Assembly (NCBI GenBank): GCA_900543815.1
Contig: UQST01000019.1
Location: forward strand, 1 to 51,603
Reading direction: 5' to 3'
Origin: an uncultured Prevotellaceae bacterium
Lineage (GTDB): Bacteria; Bacteroidota; Bacteroidia; Bacteroidales; Bacteroidaceae
Length of the DNA: 51,603 nucleotides
Made by a program: the position numbers and the translations under genes. Shown piece after piece: positions 15,642 to 25,384 of this stretch. Positions within the stretch are counted from its first letter, which is position 1; each line of letters opens with the position of its first letter. The notes beneath the pieces were generated by a model, which did not search any database, was not told where the DNA came from, and saw only the letters and a program-made list of their open reading frames with translations.

Positions 15642-18600
15642 CTTTCCATTGATGATGTAGAGACCCTTGGTGGTCTTCTGCACGCGGATTCCGTTGATGG
15701 TGTAGATGCCTGTGGGAGCCTTGGTCTCCTGGCTGGCAACCTGCTCGATGGCCGTTGCTCCGTTGAATTTCTTCACCAGCTTCTGCACTTCCTTATCGGT
15801 GAGAGCCTTGCCATATACACGTGCCAGAGCCACATCACCACGCCATGAGTTGCCGATAGAGTTGTTGCCAGCGGGGTCGCCACCAATGCAGAACCACTTG
15901 CAACCATCGTTGGCAAAGCGGAAGATACCTGGAGCATCCAACTCATTGCAGAGCTTGCCATCCACATAGACGCGGGCCTTGCAGTTGAGTTGGTCATATA
16001 CACCTATGATGTGATAGAACTTGCCGGCCTCGGGCACCACTCCGCTGGTGGTCCAGCGCCATGTGCTGCCGCCTGTGGTACTTACGTTGGGCAGGAAGGT
16101 GAACTCGTTCTGGCGGGCGCCGCTCTTGGTAGAGATGAGGAAGCCAGTGCCGCCTCCCTCCATGCTTGAGAAGGGTTTCATCTCCACGTTGGGTATCTCA
16201 CCCTCGTACTGAAGCATGACAACAGCCTCCATGGTGTGCCCCAGAGCAATGGTGTTCATCACCTCTCTGTTGGTAGAATAGTCGATGCCATAGGCGTGGG
16301 TGCCTGCTCCTCCGAGGGGGTTGTCGAAGTGAGCCACATTACGCTTCAAGGTTTCGTTGTAGGATACAGTGGGCACGCCGCGCACCTCAACGGTATTCTG
16401 CAAGGGAGACACATCGGTAGCAGTGCCGTCTTCATTGAATACGATATCGAGGATATCGGCTACGGGATCGGTCTCAGGCACATCTGTCTCGTGGTAGAAG
16501 AGGCTCTCGTCGTTGGTGTAGCCGCCGTCCTTCTTCTGGCCTACCACCTTGTGTGTGGGGTCGAGCACGGGATAGGGGTCGAAGCCAATGTTCTGATACC
16601 AATGAGGATTGTCGGTGTTGCCCTCGTTGAGCAGGTAACAGATTTCTCCGCTGGCCAGTTGCTCGTCGGTAACCTGTGTGCCGGCAATGTCGCCAAAGGC
16701 TGTCTTGAAGAAGCTGTTACGCACCGACATGTTCACAGGATTGCGGCCCATGGTGTGGCTGCCGTTGGCTCCCAACTGCATGTCACCCAGCTGCAGGCAG
16801 TTGGTGATGCGTGATGCCGACGAATGCCAGCCTACCAGACCACCGCTGCAGTCTGTGCTGCTGCCGGTCATGGTGCCGTTGAACAGACAGTTGTTGATGA
16901 GTGTGTAGCCGTTTACCACAGCTATCAGTCCGCCATGGGTGCCGTCACCCATGATAGTGGAATTCACATTGATGCTACTGGTCACATTGCTGATGCGGCT
17001 GTTTTCGTAGCTATCTACGGTCACAGCAGCGGCAAACTTGGCTGATGTAGTGATGGTGCCGTCGATGACGAGGTTGCGTACCTCGGCATTCTTCTGCAGC
17101 TTGCGCATGAGGGCCGCACCATTATCGGTGCAGTTCATGTTGAGTGTGATCTTGTGTCCATCACCGTCCAGGATGCCATCCAGGTGGTCGAGCATCTGCG
17201 CGGCAGTGAAGTTGGGGATATCAGCCACCAGCTTGCCCACCACTCCATTGGGTGCTTTGCCTGCAAAGTAAATCAGCTGTGCGTTGGTAGATATCTGATA
17301 CACACCATCCACGAGCGGGGGATAGAAGCCCGTCTCCTTGAGTATGGCCACCTCACGAGCCTGCTCTGTGGTGTAAGTGCCCTTCTCGAAAGCGTCGATC
17401 ACAGCATCATGCTTATCCATGCCATTGTTATACTCTGCTTCGGTGATTATCTTGTCGGCATCCAGTTTCTGCAGTATGTCATAGATGAACATTGCCTCAT
17501 CTACCATGCTCACATAAGCCTTGCGGGCCTCGAGCACCTGCTGGAAGAGGCTGCTGAAGGTCTCTACCAGTGCATACTTATCCTCGGCAGATGTGCACGC
17601 AGGTATGGCTGCTATGGCCTGCTGAAGCTGCTCCTTGAGCACATTAGGACAACCGGGATGCTGTGCGTAGTCGCTTCCTGTGCTGGGCTCAAACTCGATG
17701 ATACCCTGTGCGCGGGCTGCCATGCACTGCAGGGTGCTGTCGATATATGCCTCGGCATCATGCAGTGTCTCATAATAGATAACGTGTATGTTGGAGATTC
17801 CCACCCAGTCGGTGCCGGGTACGGTATTGGCATTCTCCACGCCCAGAGTGAGTGTGCTGTCGGTCACCACCGTCACCAGATAGTTGAGCGCACGGCCTGC
17901 AGCGGCTGCGTTGGCTATGCTGGTGCGTCCGTGCATGGCATATCCCACCAGGTCGGTACCCGATCCTCGCTCGCTGTATATCTCCTTGTCAGTGGCTCCA
18001 TCGCCCTCGGTGGTCCTGGTGATATAGCAGTTCTGGCCATCCACAGCCTCTGCCACAGGGATGTAGGTTTCATACACCGTGGGGAGATAGAGGCGGGTGC
18101 CATTGAGATAGACCTGTGCAGCATAATAGGTGCTGTAGTAGTCATTATAGGGGCGGTAGGCTCCGTTGACCTTCATGACATACACACCGTTGTTGCGATG
18201 CTCCAGTGTCTGGTACGTGTTGCAGTTCTTGGCATAGCATTCAGCAGCGGTAAATCCTGTGGTGCTGCTCTTTATGGTGCCGTTCATGGGAAGTCCCTGC
18301 CAGCCGTTGAGCCCGTCGGAGAAGTCGGTGTTGGTAAACAGGTTGGTGATTTCAACACCCGACTTCACGCCAGTCTCAATGGCACGCTTGAGCATTTCCT
18401 TCACTGCCTGTGTCTCGGCTTTTATCTGTTCCACGTCGAGCTGCCTGACATCCATGATATAGAGGGCACCTCCGTTGGCATAGGTTTCGCCTGGAGCCTC
18501 GTCGCTCTGCAGGTAATCCTCGAGCAGTGCGCGTGCTTCACCCTCAAAATCAGTATTCTCGTCCAGATAAGCCAGGGTGTTGTTCACCTCATCGCGGTAA

Positions 18601-19619
18601 GCCTTGTAGGCTACCACACTGGAGTCCAGTGACAGGCGCAGAGTGGCCAGAGTGACCTTCTCGGCTGCCAGAGCCTCGGCATCACCGGCGTTCACCAGAG
18701 CATCCATCTTGTCCAGCTGGGCTGTATATGCCTCCAAGTAGGCAGAGTAAGCGATGAAATCTTCGGCACCTATATAAGTGCGTGCATCATCGAGAGACTG
18801 CTTGATGACCAGCACATTGGCAGCATCCACACCACCCTTGACGTCCTGCCAGAGGGCTTCAGCCTGCTCGCCTGTGAGAGGATCGCCATATACACGAGCC
18901 ACGGCAACGTCTCCGCGCCAGCCGGCCTGTATGTTGGAACCGCCAGGGTCGCCGCCTATACAGAACCACTTGCTGCCGTCATTGGCAAAGCGGAACTGCT
19001 TGTCGGTATTGATGCTGTTCATCAACTTGCCATTGCAATAGATGTAGGCTTTGCCTTCCTCCTGGTTCCACACACCCACGAAATGATAATAAACCTTCTT
19101 CTCGGGCGAGATGCCGCTGGTACACCAGTTCCATTTGCTGTTGCCGTCAGCGCTTGCGTTGGGCAGGAACGTCATTACGTTTCCTCGGTTGCTCCCCGTT
19201 ATCAGGAATCCCGTACCGCCTGCCTCCATGCTTGAGAAGGGCTTGATTTCGACGTCTTTCACCTCAGAATAGTCGGCCATAACCACCATCTCGAGCGAAT
19301 GACCATCGGCAAGTTTGCTCTTGAACTTCTCATTCTGCTCATAGTTGATGCGGTAACCGCTGGAGTTGTTCTGCCCCCAGTTGTTGGTGAAGTTAGCCAC
19401 TACGAAGCCGAAGGCGTCGTTGTAATAGGTGCTGAATGCAGTTCCCACGGTTTCCACTGTGTTCTTCATGGGCGAAACATCCTCTGCTGTTCCGTCGGCA
19501 TTGAATTTGACATCCAACAGGTCGGCCACTGGTTTGGTGACCTCTCGCGCCATCAAAGGTCCACCCAACGCTGTCAACAGGGCAGCGGAGAGCATCCATC
19601 GCGTAAAGTACCTCTTCAT
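15624..19619 (-). CDS. Large exported double-LamG protein
   Basis: The 1331-residue protein has a signal peptide ending near GGPLMA. Residues 30-260 are a LamG/concanavalin A-like domain (VADLLDVKFNADGTAEDVSP; FSSMEAGGTGFLITG; WFCIGGDPGGSN; GDVAVARVYGDPLTGEQ). Residues 265-410 are helical. Residues 430-620 form a possible beta-sandwich. Residues 840-1010 are repetitive and beta-helix-like (NLVIDGTI, GGLIAVVNGYTLINNCLFNG). Residues 1085-1290 are a second LamG domain (FSSMEGGGTGFLIST; WFCIGGDPAGNN). The tail GIYTINGIRVQ...GLYIINGKKMMVK is a common Bacteroidales sorting-type ending. It is probably a surface glycan-binding protein, but no catalytic domain is evident. The same LamG type occurs in the 30530-32461 gene. 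Confidence 0.88.
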   Translation of the reverse strand: MKRYFTRWMLSAALLTALGGPLMAREVTKPVADLLDVKFNADGTAEDVSPMKNTVETVGTAFSTYYNDAFGFVVANFTNNWGQNNSSGYRINYEQNEKFKSKLADGHSLEMVVMADYSEVKDVEIKPFSSMEAGGTGFLITGSNRGNVMTFLPNASADGNSKWNWCTSGISPEKKVYYHFVGVWNQEEGKAYIYCNGKLMNSINTDKQFRFANDGSKWFCIGGDPGGSNIQAGWRGDVAVARVYGDPLTGEQAEALWQDVKGGVDAANVLVIKQSLDDARTYIGAEDFIAYSAYLEAYTAQLDKMDALVNAGDAEALAAEKVTLATLRLSLDSSVVAYKAYRDEVNNTLAYLDENTDFEGEARALLEDYLQSDEAPGETYANGGALYIMDVRQLDVEQIKAETQAVKEMLKRAIETGVKSGVEITNLFTNTDFSDGLNGWQGLPMNGTIKSSTTGFTAAECYAKNCNTYQTLEHRNNGVYVMKVNGAYRPYNDYYSTYYAAQVYLNGTRLYLPTVYETYIPVAEAVDGQNCYITRTTEGDGATDKEIYSERGSGTDLVGYAMHGRTSIANAAAAGRALNYLVTVVTDSTLTLGVENANTVPGTDWVGISNIHVIYYETLHDAEAYIDSTLQCMAARAQGIIEFEPSTGSDYAQHPGCPNVLKEQLQQAIAAIPACTSAEDKYALVETFSSLFQQVLEARKAYVSMVDEAMFIYDILQKLDADKIITEAEYNNGMDKHDAVIDAFEKGTYTTEQAREVAILKETGFYPPLVDGVYQISTNAQLIYFAGKAPNGVVGKLVADIPNFTAAQMLDHLDGILDGDGHKITLNMNCTDNGAALMRKLQKNAEVRNLVIDGTITTSAKFAAAVTVDSYENSRISNVTSSINVNSTIMGDGTHGGLIAVVNGYTLINNCLFNGTMTGSSTDCSGGLVGWHSSASRITNCLQLGDMQLGANGSHTMGRNPVNMSVRNSFFKTAFGDIAGTQVTDEQLASGEICYLLNEGNTDNPHWYQNIGFDPYPVLDPTHKVVGQKKDGGYTNDESLFYHETDVPETDPVADILDIVFNEDGTATDVSPLQNTVEVRGVPTVSYNETLKRNVAHFDNPLGGAGTHAYGIDYSTNREVMNTIALGHTMEAVVMLQYEGEIPNVEMKPFSSMEGGGTGFLISTKSGARQNEFTFLPNVSTTGGSTWRWTTSGVVPEAGKFYHIIGVYDQLNCKARVYVDGKLCNELDAPGIFRFANDGCKWFCIGGDPAGNNSIGNSWRGDVALARVYGKALTDKEVQKLVKKFNGATAIEQVASQETKAPTGIYTINGIRVQKTTKGLYIINGKKMMVK

Positions 19620-19681
19620 GTTGTTTGGTTTTATATGATTAACAGAGACTTTTCAAGCAACACTTCTGCTTGCTCTATACG

Positions 19682-19710
19682 CAAAGTTAAGAGATTTGAA
19701 CATTCAACAA
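19682..19710 (-). promoter_or_regulatory. Promoter of the double-LamG gene
   Basis: On the minus strand TAACTTTG (19689-19682) is an exact -7 box. TTG at 19710-19708 lies 18 bp upstream, slightly short of the usual 19-21. The leader would be about 55 nt. Confidence 0.5.
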
Positions 19711-19827
19711 GCATTCGAGAAGCAAAAAAAAGAACTTCCCGCATCATATTTCGACGAATAATGCGATTTTATGGCTTTTCGGTGACGACCTCGTTACAAA
19801 AAAGCGCTAAAAGGGAGTGAAAAGGGC

Positions 19828-21300
19828 TTATCTCCTCTCCTTCCAGTAATGTGGCATGAAGAGGAAGAGGACGGTGAAGATTTCCAGACGTCCCACAAGC
19901 ATATAGAAACTCATAAGCCACTTGCCGGCAGGCAGGATGGAGGCGAAATTGCAGGCCGGTCCAACGGTGCCCGTGCCTGGTCCCACATTGCTCAGAGTGC
20001 AGATGCTGGCACCTATGCAGGTATCCACATCGGCTCCCATCAGTCCGTGACAGGCGGCTCCCAGGGCAACGAGAAGCAGATAGACGAAGACGAAGGTGAG
20101 CGTGCGGCGCACATTCTCCTCGCTCACAGCGTGCCCGTTGACTCTCACACTGAGCACAGCACGCGGATGAAGCTGCAACACCAGCTCGTTGAAAAGGGTT
20201 TTCATTGAGATGAGAATCCTCAGCACCTTGATTCCTCCGGCCGTGCTGCCAGCACAGGCTCCTATGGCCATAATGGTCACTGTGGGTCCCCAGAAGGCAG
20301 CCCCCCAGCTGACATAGTCGAACTTCTGGGCGGCAAAGCCTGTGCTGCTCATGATGGATGACACATGGAAGAGCGACGAGCGGAACGTCTCCTCCAATCC
20401 ATGCGGCAAGAGTTCCGACGGACAGCCGTCTGATGCGGCAAACATAAAGAGCACGGTGAAAAGCAGCACCGAGAAGCCCACAATGCCGAAGAACGTCTTG
20501 GTCTCCTCGTTACACCACAGCGTGGCAGGACGACCGATACTGGCATAGTAGAACAGACTGAAGTTCACGCCACTTAGAATCATGAAGAAACAGCACACAT
20601 ATTCTATATAAGCGCTGTGGAAATAGCCTATGCTGGCCGTATGAGTGCTGAATCCGCCCGTGGCAATAGTACTCATAGCATGGCACACAGAGTCGTAGGT
20701 GTCCATGGGACCCAGCCAGTAACACAGCGCACACACGGCTGTGAGGAACAGGTAAATGAGCAGCAGACGCCTGGCCGTATCGCCTATCTTGGGCCGCAAC
20801 TTATCTACCCCCAAGCCTGTCACCTCGGCAGAAAAGACGTTGCTGCTCCTCATGTCGTAGGACGGAATAAGGGCGAAGGAGAAGACCACTATGCCCAGTC
20901 CGCCTATCCAGTGGGTCAGACTGCGCCAGAAGAGCAGCCCCTTGGGCATGGCATCCACATCGGAAATGCAAGTGGCACCCGTGGTGGTGAAGCCGCTCAT
21001 TGCTTCGAAGAAAGCAGCATGCACGTCCATTCCCGCTATGAACATATAAGGAATGGCACCTATGACGGAGAACACCACCCATGAGAGTGTGACTACCAGG
21101 AAACTGTCGGCGCGTGTGAGGCGCTTCTCTTTCTCGTGCTCGCCCGCCACCTTGCAGCCCAGTCCGATGACGAACACCGCTGCAGCGGTCATCAGATATA
21201 TCTGCCATTGGCCCTCGCGGTAGAATGCCGACACGACTGCACTGAGAGCCAGCAGCAGGCTCTCCATCATGATAAGTATGCCGAAGATGCTTTTCTTCAT
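19828..21300 (-). CDS. trkH: TrkH-type potassium transporter
   Basis: Inner-membrane potassium-translocating subunit of a Trk/Ktr system. All four pore loops are visible: SGFTTTGATC, MSTIATGGFST, MSSTGFA and SNVGPGTGTVG, with hydrophobic segments in between. I prefer the ATG at 21298-21300, giving 490 residues and the N-terminus MKKSIFGILIMMESLL; the longer ATG at 21363 would add 21 residues not expected in the family. nadB ends just upstream on the same strand. No NAD-binding TrkA partner is adjacent; it must be encoded elsewhere. Confidence 0.93.
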   Translation of the reverse strand: MKKSIFGILIMMESLLLALSAVVSAFYREGQWQIYLMTAAAVFVIGLGCKVAGEHEKEKRLTRADSFLVVTLSWVVFSVIGAIPYMFIAGMDVHAAFFEAMSGFTTTGATCISDVDAMPKGLLFWRSLTHWIGGLGIVVFSFALIPSYDMRSSNVFSAEVTGLGVDKLRPKIGDTARRLLLIYLFLTAVCALCYWLGPMDTYDSVCHAMSTIATGGFSTHTASIGYFHSAYIEYVCCFFMILSGVNFSLFYYASIGRPATLWCNEETKTFFGIVGFSVLLFTVLFMFAASDGCPSELLPHGLEETFRSSLFHVSSIMSSTGFAAQKFDYVSWGAAFWGPTVTIMAIGACAGSTAGGIKVLRILISMKTLFNELVLQLHPRAVLSVRVNGHAVSEENVRRTLTFVFVYLLLVALGAACHGLMGADVDTCIGASICTLSNVGPGTGTVGPACNFASILPAGKWLMSFYMLVGRLEIFTVLFLFMPHYWKERR

Positions 21301-21375
21301 TATTATATAGTAGCACGCAGCAATCGGCCACAGGCTCACCGGCCTGTAGCACCATGCTGTCATGCTTTAAGGTAT

Positions 21376-22965
21376 TTATTTCTTGTCCAGAGCGTGCCTG
21401 GGATAATCGATGGTGTAATGCAGTCCACGGCTCTCCTTGCGCTCCAGCGCCTGGCGGGTGATGAGGTAGCCCACATTGATCATATTTCTCAACTCACAGA
21501 TGTCACGGGTAGGCTTCACACGCTTGAACAGGTGTTCGGTCTCCTCGTAGAGCAGGTCCAGACGCTCCCAGGCCCGGTGCAGACGCAGGTCACTGCGCAC
21601 GATGCCCACATAGGTGCTCATTATCTGGTTCACCTCTTTCACGTCCTGGGCTATGAGCACCTTCTCCTCATTGCTCATGGTGCCTTCATCGTTCCATTCC
21701 GGAACACGCTCGTTGAAGTCATACTTGTCGATGACCTCCAGCGAGTGACGTGCTGCAGCATCGGCATAAACCACTGCCTCGATGAGAGAATTGCTGGCCA
21801 GGCGGTTGCCTCCATGCAGTCCGGTGCACGAGCATTCGCCCACCGCATACAGACGATGTATGCTGCTCTGGCCGTCCAAATCCACCTTGATGCCTCCGCA
21901 CATGTAGTGTGCGCTGGGAGCTACGGGAATGAACTCCTTGGTGATGTCTATTCCGATAGACAGGCACTTGGCGTAGATGTTGGGGAAATGGTGCTTGGTC
22001 TCCTCGGGATTCTTGTGCGTGACGTCCAGGCAAACGTGGTCCAAGCCATGAATCTTCATCTCACGGTCGATGGCGCGAGCCACTATATCACGTGGTGCCA
22101 GGCTGCCGCGCTCGTCATACTTCTGCATGAACTCCTCGCCGTCAGGCAGTCGCAGGATGCCTCCATAACCGCGCATAGCCTCTGTAATGAGGTAGGCAGG
22201 ATGAGTTTCCTTGGGATTGAAGAGCACGGTGGGGTGGAACTGTACGAACTCCATATCCTTCACCTTACCCTTGGCACGATATACCATGGCAATTCCATCG
22301 CCGGTGGCAATATTGGGATTTGAGGTTGCTGCATATATGGCACCCGTTCCGCCGGTGGCTACCAGCGTGATGCGGCTCAGATAGGTATCCACCTTGCCTG
22401 TATCGGGATTGAGCACGTAGGCACCATAGCACTCTATATCGGGAGTGCGGCGAGTGACGCGTATGCCCAGATGATGCTGGGTGATGATCTCCACGGCAAA
22501 GTGATTCTCGAGTATCTCAATGTTGGGATGACGGCGCACTGCCTCCATGAGTCCGCGCTGTATCTCGGCTCCTGTATCATCGGCATGGTGCAGGATACGG
22601 AACTCAGAGTGGCCTCCCTCACGGTGCAAATCAAACTCCCCGTCCTCTTTCTTATCGAAGTTGACACCCCACTTGACGAGGTCGCGGATGCCGGCAGGAG
22701 CATTGCGCACCACCTGCTCCACTGCTGCGGGGTCGCTGATAAAGTCACCGGCTATCATGGTGTCCTCTATGTGCTTCTCAAAGTTGTCCACCAGCAGGTT
22801 GGTCACAGAGGCAATACCTCCCTGTGCCTTTGCGGTATTGGCTTCCTCCAGTGTGGTCTTGCACACCAGCGCAACCTTTCCCTTGCCTGCATCTGCTACT
22901 TTCAGGGCGTAACTCATGCCCGCCACGCCACTTCCTATAATAAGGAAATCAAATTTGCGTATCAT
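21376..22965 (-). CDS. nadB: L-aspartate oxidase
   Basis: FAD enzyme that oxidises L-aspartate to iminoaspartate, the substrate of quinolinate synthase. The 529-residue protein has the dinucleotide-binding start FLIIGSGVAGMSYALK, a ...EANTAKAQGGIASV segment, the catalytic-region string HREGGHSEFRILH and the family signature SCTGLHGGNRLASNSLIEAVVY. The C-terminal helical domain (RSDLRLHRAWERL) is complete. The ATG at 22963-22965 is used; the frame runs on to a TTG at 23022 without family similarity. The partner nadA is in this window at 44228 but not linked. In anaerobes fumarate can serve as electron acceptor. Confidence 0.97.
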   Translation of the reverse strand: MIRKFDFLIIGSGVAGMSYALKVADAGKGKVALVCKTTLEEANTAKAQGGIASVTNLLVDNFEKHIEDTMIAGDFISDPAAVEQVVRNAPAGIRDLVKWGVNFDKKEDGEFDLHREGGHSEFRILHHADDTGAEIQRGLMEAVRRHPNIEILENHFAVEIITQHHLGIRVTRRTPDIECYGAYVLNPDTGKVDTYLSRITLVATGGTGAIYAATSNPNIATGDGIAMVYRAKGKVKDMEFVQFHPTVLFNPKETHPAYLITEAMRGYGGILRLPDGEEFMQKYDERGSLAPRDIVARAIDREMKIHGLDHVCLDVTHKNPEETKHHFPNIYAKCLSIGIDITKEFIPVAPSAHYMCGGIKVDLDGQSSIHRLYAVGECSCTGLHGGNRLASNSLIEAVVYADAAARHSLEVIDKYDFNERVPEWNDEGTMSNEEKVLIAQDVKEVNQIMSTYVGIVRSDLRLHRAWERLDLLYEETEHLFKRVKPTRDICELRNMINVGYLITRQALERKESRGLHYTIDYPRHALDKK

Positions 22966-23047
22966 GTTGCTTTTGGGTTTATAACCGTTTATCAGCGCAA
23001 AAATACTGAAATTCCCGCACAAAGAGAGCCGTTATCCATTTTTTCTT

Positions 23048-23055
23048 TAACTTTG
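23048..23055 (+). promoter_or_regulatory. -7 promoter box of dacB
   Basis: TAACTTTG matches the -7 consensus, 29 bp before the start at 23085 in the divergent nadB-dacB gap. No TTG is visible upstream. Confidence 0.5.
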
Positions 23056-23084
23056 TGACAGATTAAACCAAGAGAAGCGAAAGG

Positions 23085-24431
23085 ATGACAACATATAACA
23101 GATGGAGCAGGCTGGCTATGCTGGCAGCACTGCTCTTGTGCCTTACGGCATGCGGCACAAAGCGTTATGCCGTGCAGACAACCCCTCTGCAGCCTGCCAC
23201 ACAGACTACCGACAGCGCTCTGGCAGCAGGCAATGGGGCTGAAGCAGACAAGGCTGGCGAGGATGCCGAAGACACTGCCAACGTGCATCACAACCTGGCC
23301 GTGAAGCCTGCCGACCAGCATTCGTGGTTGGGATATGTGCAGCATCGTATCGACTCGCTGTGCCATTCGGCCATCAGCGAAACGTCCCAATTGGGTATCC
23401 TCATCTACGACCTGACCGACAACCAGCCCATCTACGCACTCAACCCACAGCACCGCATGCGGCCGGCATCGTGCATGAAGCTGGTCACCTGCATCGCTCT
23501 GCTCGACAGAATGAGCGGTTCGCAGTCGCTCTGCACCGAAGTGCGTGCTACCGGACAACTGGCCAACGGAGTGCTCAACGGCGACCTCTATCTCACGGGC
23601 GATATGGATCCGATGCTCTCACGAGAGAACCTCGACAGCCTGGCCAGCGCACTTCGCCAGGCAGGGATAGACAGTGTGGCGGGCAGGATATGCGAACTCA
23701 TGCCGCCCTATGAGGTGTCCACCTACGGCTGGGGATGGTGCTGGGACGACGATTATGGCCCACTGGCAGCCCACATGGTGGATGGTGCCGAGGGCATACT
23801 GGCAGCCTGGCCCGAAGCGCTCATCAAGGCTGGCATCCGACTGAACACCAGCATGATGGCCGAGGTAAGCGGGCAGGAGGGAGAGACCATCGTGGCCTTT
23901 GCCATCGAGCATCCCATTGCACAGGTGATGGAGCCTCTGCTCAAGATGAGCGACAATATCTATGCCGAATGCCTCTTTCACCGCCTGGCAGCCATGAGCA
24001 GCCACAAGAAGACAGCCCGCCACCAGGCTGCTGCCGTGGTAGATAGCCTTATCACACGCCTGGGACTGGAGCCTAAGGACTATCTGATAGCCGACGGTAG
24101 CGGACTGTCACTATACAATTATGTGACACCCGAACTGCTGGTCACGCTGCTCAATCATGCACAGCACAACGAGCAGATACGCCAGTACCTGCTGCCCTGC
24201 CTGCCCATAGCGGGAGTAGATGGTACTCTGAAGAAGCGCATGACGGGCACAAGGGCACAAGGCAACGTGCTGGCCAAGACGGGCACCGTGGAAGGTGTTT
24301 CCTCGCTGAGCGGTTATCTCACAGCGGCCAATGGGCATCTCATCTCATTCTGCATCATCAACCAAGGCATCGTACGCACCCGCACCGGGCATAACTTCCA
24401 GGACCAGGTGTGCCTGATACTGTGTGAGTGA
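23085..24431 (+). CDS. dacB: D-alanyl-D-alanine carboxypeptidase/endopeptidase (PBP4, S13 family)
   Basis: Low-molecular-mass class C penicillin-binding protein that trims and cleaves peptide cross-links in peptidoglycan. The 448-residue protein carries a lipobox, LTAC with Cys23, so it is a lipoprotein. The three active-site motifs are present: S129-C-M-K132, S289-D-N291 and K398-T-G400. The region between the first two motifs holds the extra domain usual in PBP4. A coiled-coil protein follows after 71 bp and may be co-transcribed. Confidence 0.95.
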   Translation: MTTYNRWSRLAMLAALLLCLTACGTKRYAVQTTPLQPATQTTDSALAAGNGAEADKAGEDAEDTANVHHNLAVKPADQHSWLGYVQHRIDSLCHSAISETSQLGILIYDLTDNQPIYALNPQHRMRPASCMKLVTCIALLDRMSGSQSLCTEVRATGQLANGVLNGDLYLTGDMDPMLSRENLDSLASALRQAGIDSVAGRICELMPPYEVSTYGWGWCWDDDYGPLAAHMVDGAEGILAAWPEALIKAGIRLNTSMMAEVSGQEGETIVAFAIEHPIAQVMEPLLKMSDNIYAECLFHRLAAMSSHKKTARHQAAAVVDSLITRLGLEPKDYLIADGSGLSLYNYVTPELLVTLLNHAQHNEQIRQYLLPCLPIAGVDGTLKKRMTGTRAQGNVLAKTGTVEGVSSLSGYLTAANGHLISFCIINQGIVRTRTGHNFQDQVCLILCE

Positions 24432-24502
24432 ACCGAGGCAAACTATTCGTACAAACAAGGCAAACGGCCTGACAAAATATCATAACATACAAACATTTGA
24501 CA

Positions 24503-25132
24503 ATGAAAAGGTTTCTTTTAATCGCGATGCTGGGCATGTCGCTCGGTGCTGCAGCACAAAACTACGGCGACACTTACACCATCGACAGGGGCGGAAAAAG
24601 CTGCTCGGAATGGGTGAGCCAGTTTACCAGCGAGGTGCAACTGCTGGAGTCGGAGGTTTCATCGCTCAAGGCAAGGGTGAAGACCGACGGTTCCAACCAG
24701 CTCAAGCGCCAACTCAAGGAAAAGCAGGCCGACCTGAAAGCTGCGAAGAACAACCTGAAAGTGGCCAAGAAAGCCATGAAGAGCGACAAGGCAGCCGACA
24801 AGGCCATGAAGAAAGCCATGAAGGAAGGCGCCAAGCTGCAGTCCAAGAAGGACAAAGCACAGGCATCACTCATCAAGGCGCAGCAGAAATCAGCAGCAGC
24901 CGAAAAGAAGGTGACAGAGGCCGAGCAGAAGCTTGAAAAGGCCCGTCAGGACCTGGACAAAGCGCTGGCCGACGTGGATAAAGCACGCGCCAATGTGAAT
25001 GACCTGCAAAACTCATCCGACATCTCGCAGACCAGCATACGCAAAGCCCGTGAGCAGAAAGCCGCTGCACGCAAGATGGTGCGCGACCACGTGATGGTAC
25101 GCTCCAACGGCAAGAGCGGAAGCATGCGCTGA
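24503..25132 (+). CDS. Exported coiled-coil protein
   Basis: The 209-residue product begins with a signal peptide (MKRFLLIAMLGMSLGAAA, then QNYGD). The rest is almost entirely Lys/Ala/Glu/Asp-rich helix with heptad character from about residue 40 to 190 (LLESEVSSLKARV; AAAEKKVTEAEQKLEKA), ending in a basic tail. The ATG at 24503 is used; a TTG two codons earlier is in frame. It resembles short periplasmic coiled-coil proteins of Bacteroidales that are usually annotated as hypothetical. The position behind dacB suggests a cell-wall or periplasmic spacer role, which is inference only. A terminator follows at 25169. Confidence 0.82.
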   Translation: MKRFLLIAMLGMSLGAAAQNYGDTYTIDRGGKSCSEWVSQFTSEVQLLESEVSSLKARVKTDGSNQLKRQLKEKQADLKAAKNNLKVAKKAMKSDKAADKAMKKAMKEGAKLQSKKDKAQASLIKAQQKSAAAEKKVTEAEQKLEKARQDLDKALADVDKARANVNDLQNSSDISQTSIRKAREQKAAARKMVRDHVMVRSNGKSGSMR

Positions 25133-25168
25133 CCCCTGCCTCTGGCATGAAACCTGCCCTGCACACAC

Positions 25169-25209
25169 AGCCGCGTGGACAATGACTGCCCATGCGGCTC
25201 ATGTTTTCT
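25169..25209 (+). terminator. Terminator after the coiled-coil gene
   Basis: AGCCGCGTGG (25169-25178) pairs with CCATGCGGCT (25190-25199) with one G-T wobble, followed by CATGTTTTCTCC. Confidence 0.65.
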
Positions 25210-25246
25210 CCTTAATATAATACGCGCACGCGAAGAGCACAGCAAT

Positions 25247-25264
25247 ATACCACAAACGTGGTAT
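25247..25264. promoter_or_regulatory. Operator-like inverted repeat at the cysK promoter
   Basis: ATACCAC-AAAC-GTGGTAT is an inverted repeat with perfect 7-bp arms and a 4-bp centre. Its last base is the first base of the -33 box of the cysK promoter, a position suited to repression. The binding regulator is unknown; Rrf2-type cysteine or iron-sulfur regulators use palindromes with similar ATAC/GTAT ends. Confidence 0.5.
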
Positions 25265-25294
25265 TGCAGCACCCGGCAGATGCCCGTACCTTTG
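25264..25294 (+). promoter_or_regulatory. Complete promoter of cysK
   Basis: TTG (25264-25266), 20 bp of spacer and TACCTTTG (25287-25294) match both boxes at ideal spacing. Transcription would start near 25301, giving a leader of about 84 nt. Confidence 0.75.
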
Positions 25295-25384
25295 CAGTGT
25301 CCTTCAGAAGGAAAGCTACTGCAAGCGAGCTACAAGCACTCCCGATGCTGGCATGATTACAAAACACATCAAACACATACTACT

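Noticed and set aside
24503..25132. Coiled-coil protein as a TolA-like or histone-like protein
   Set aside because: The Lys/Ala-rich composition suggests it, but the signal peptide excludes a nucleoid protein, and the TolA C-terminal domain is missing.
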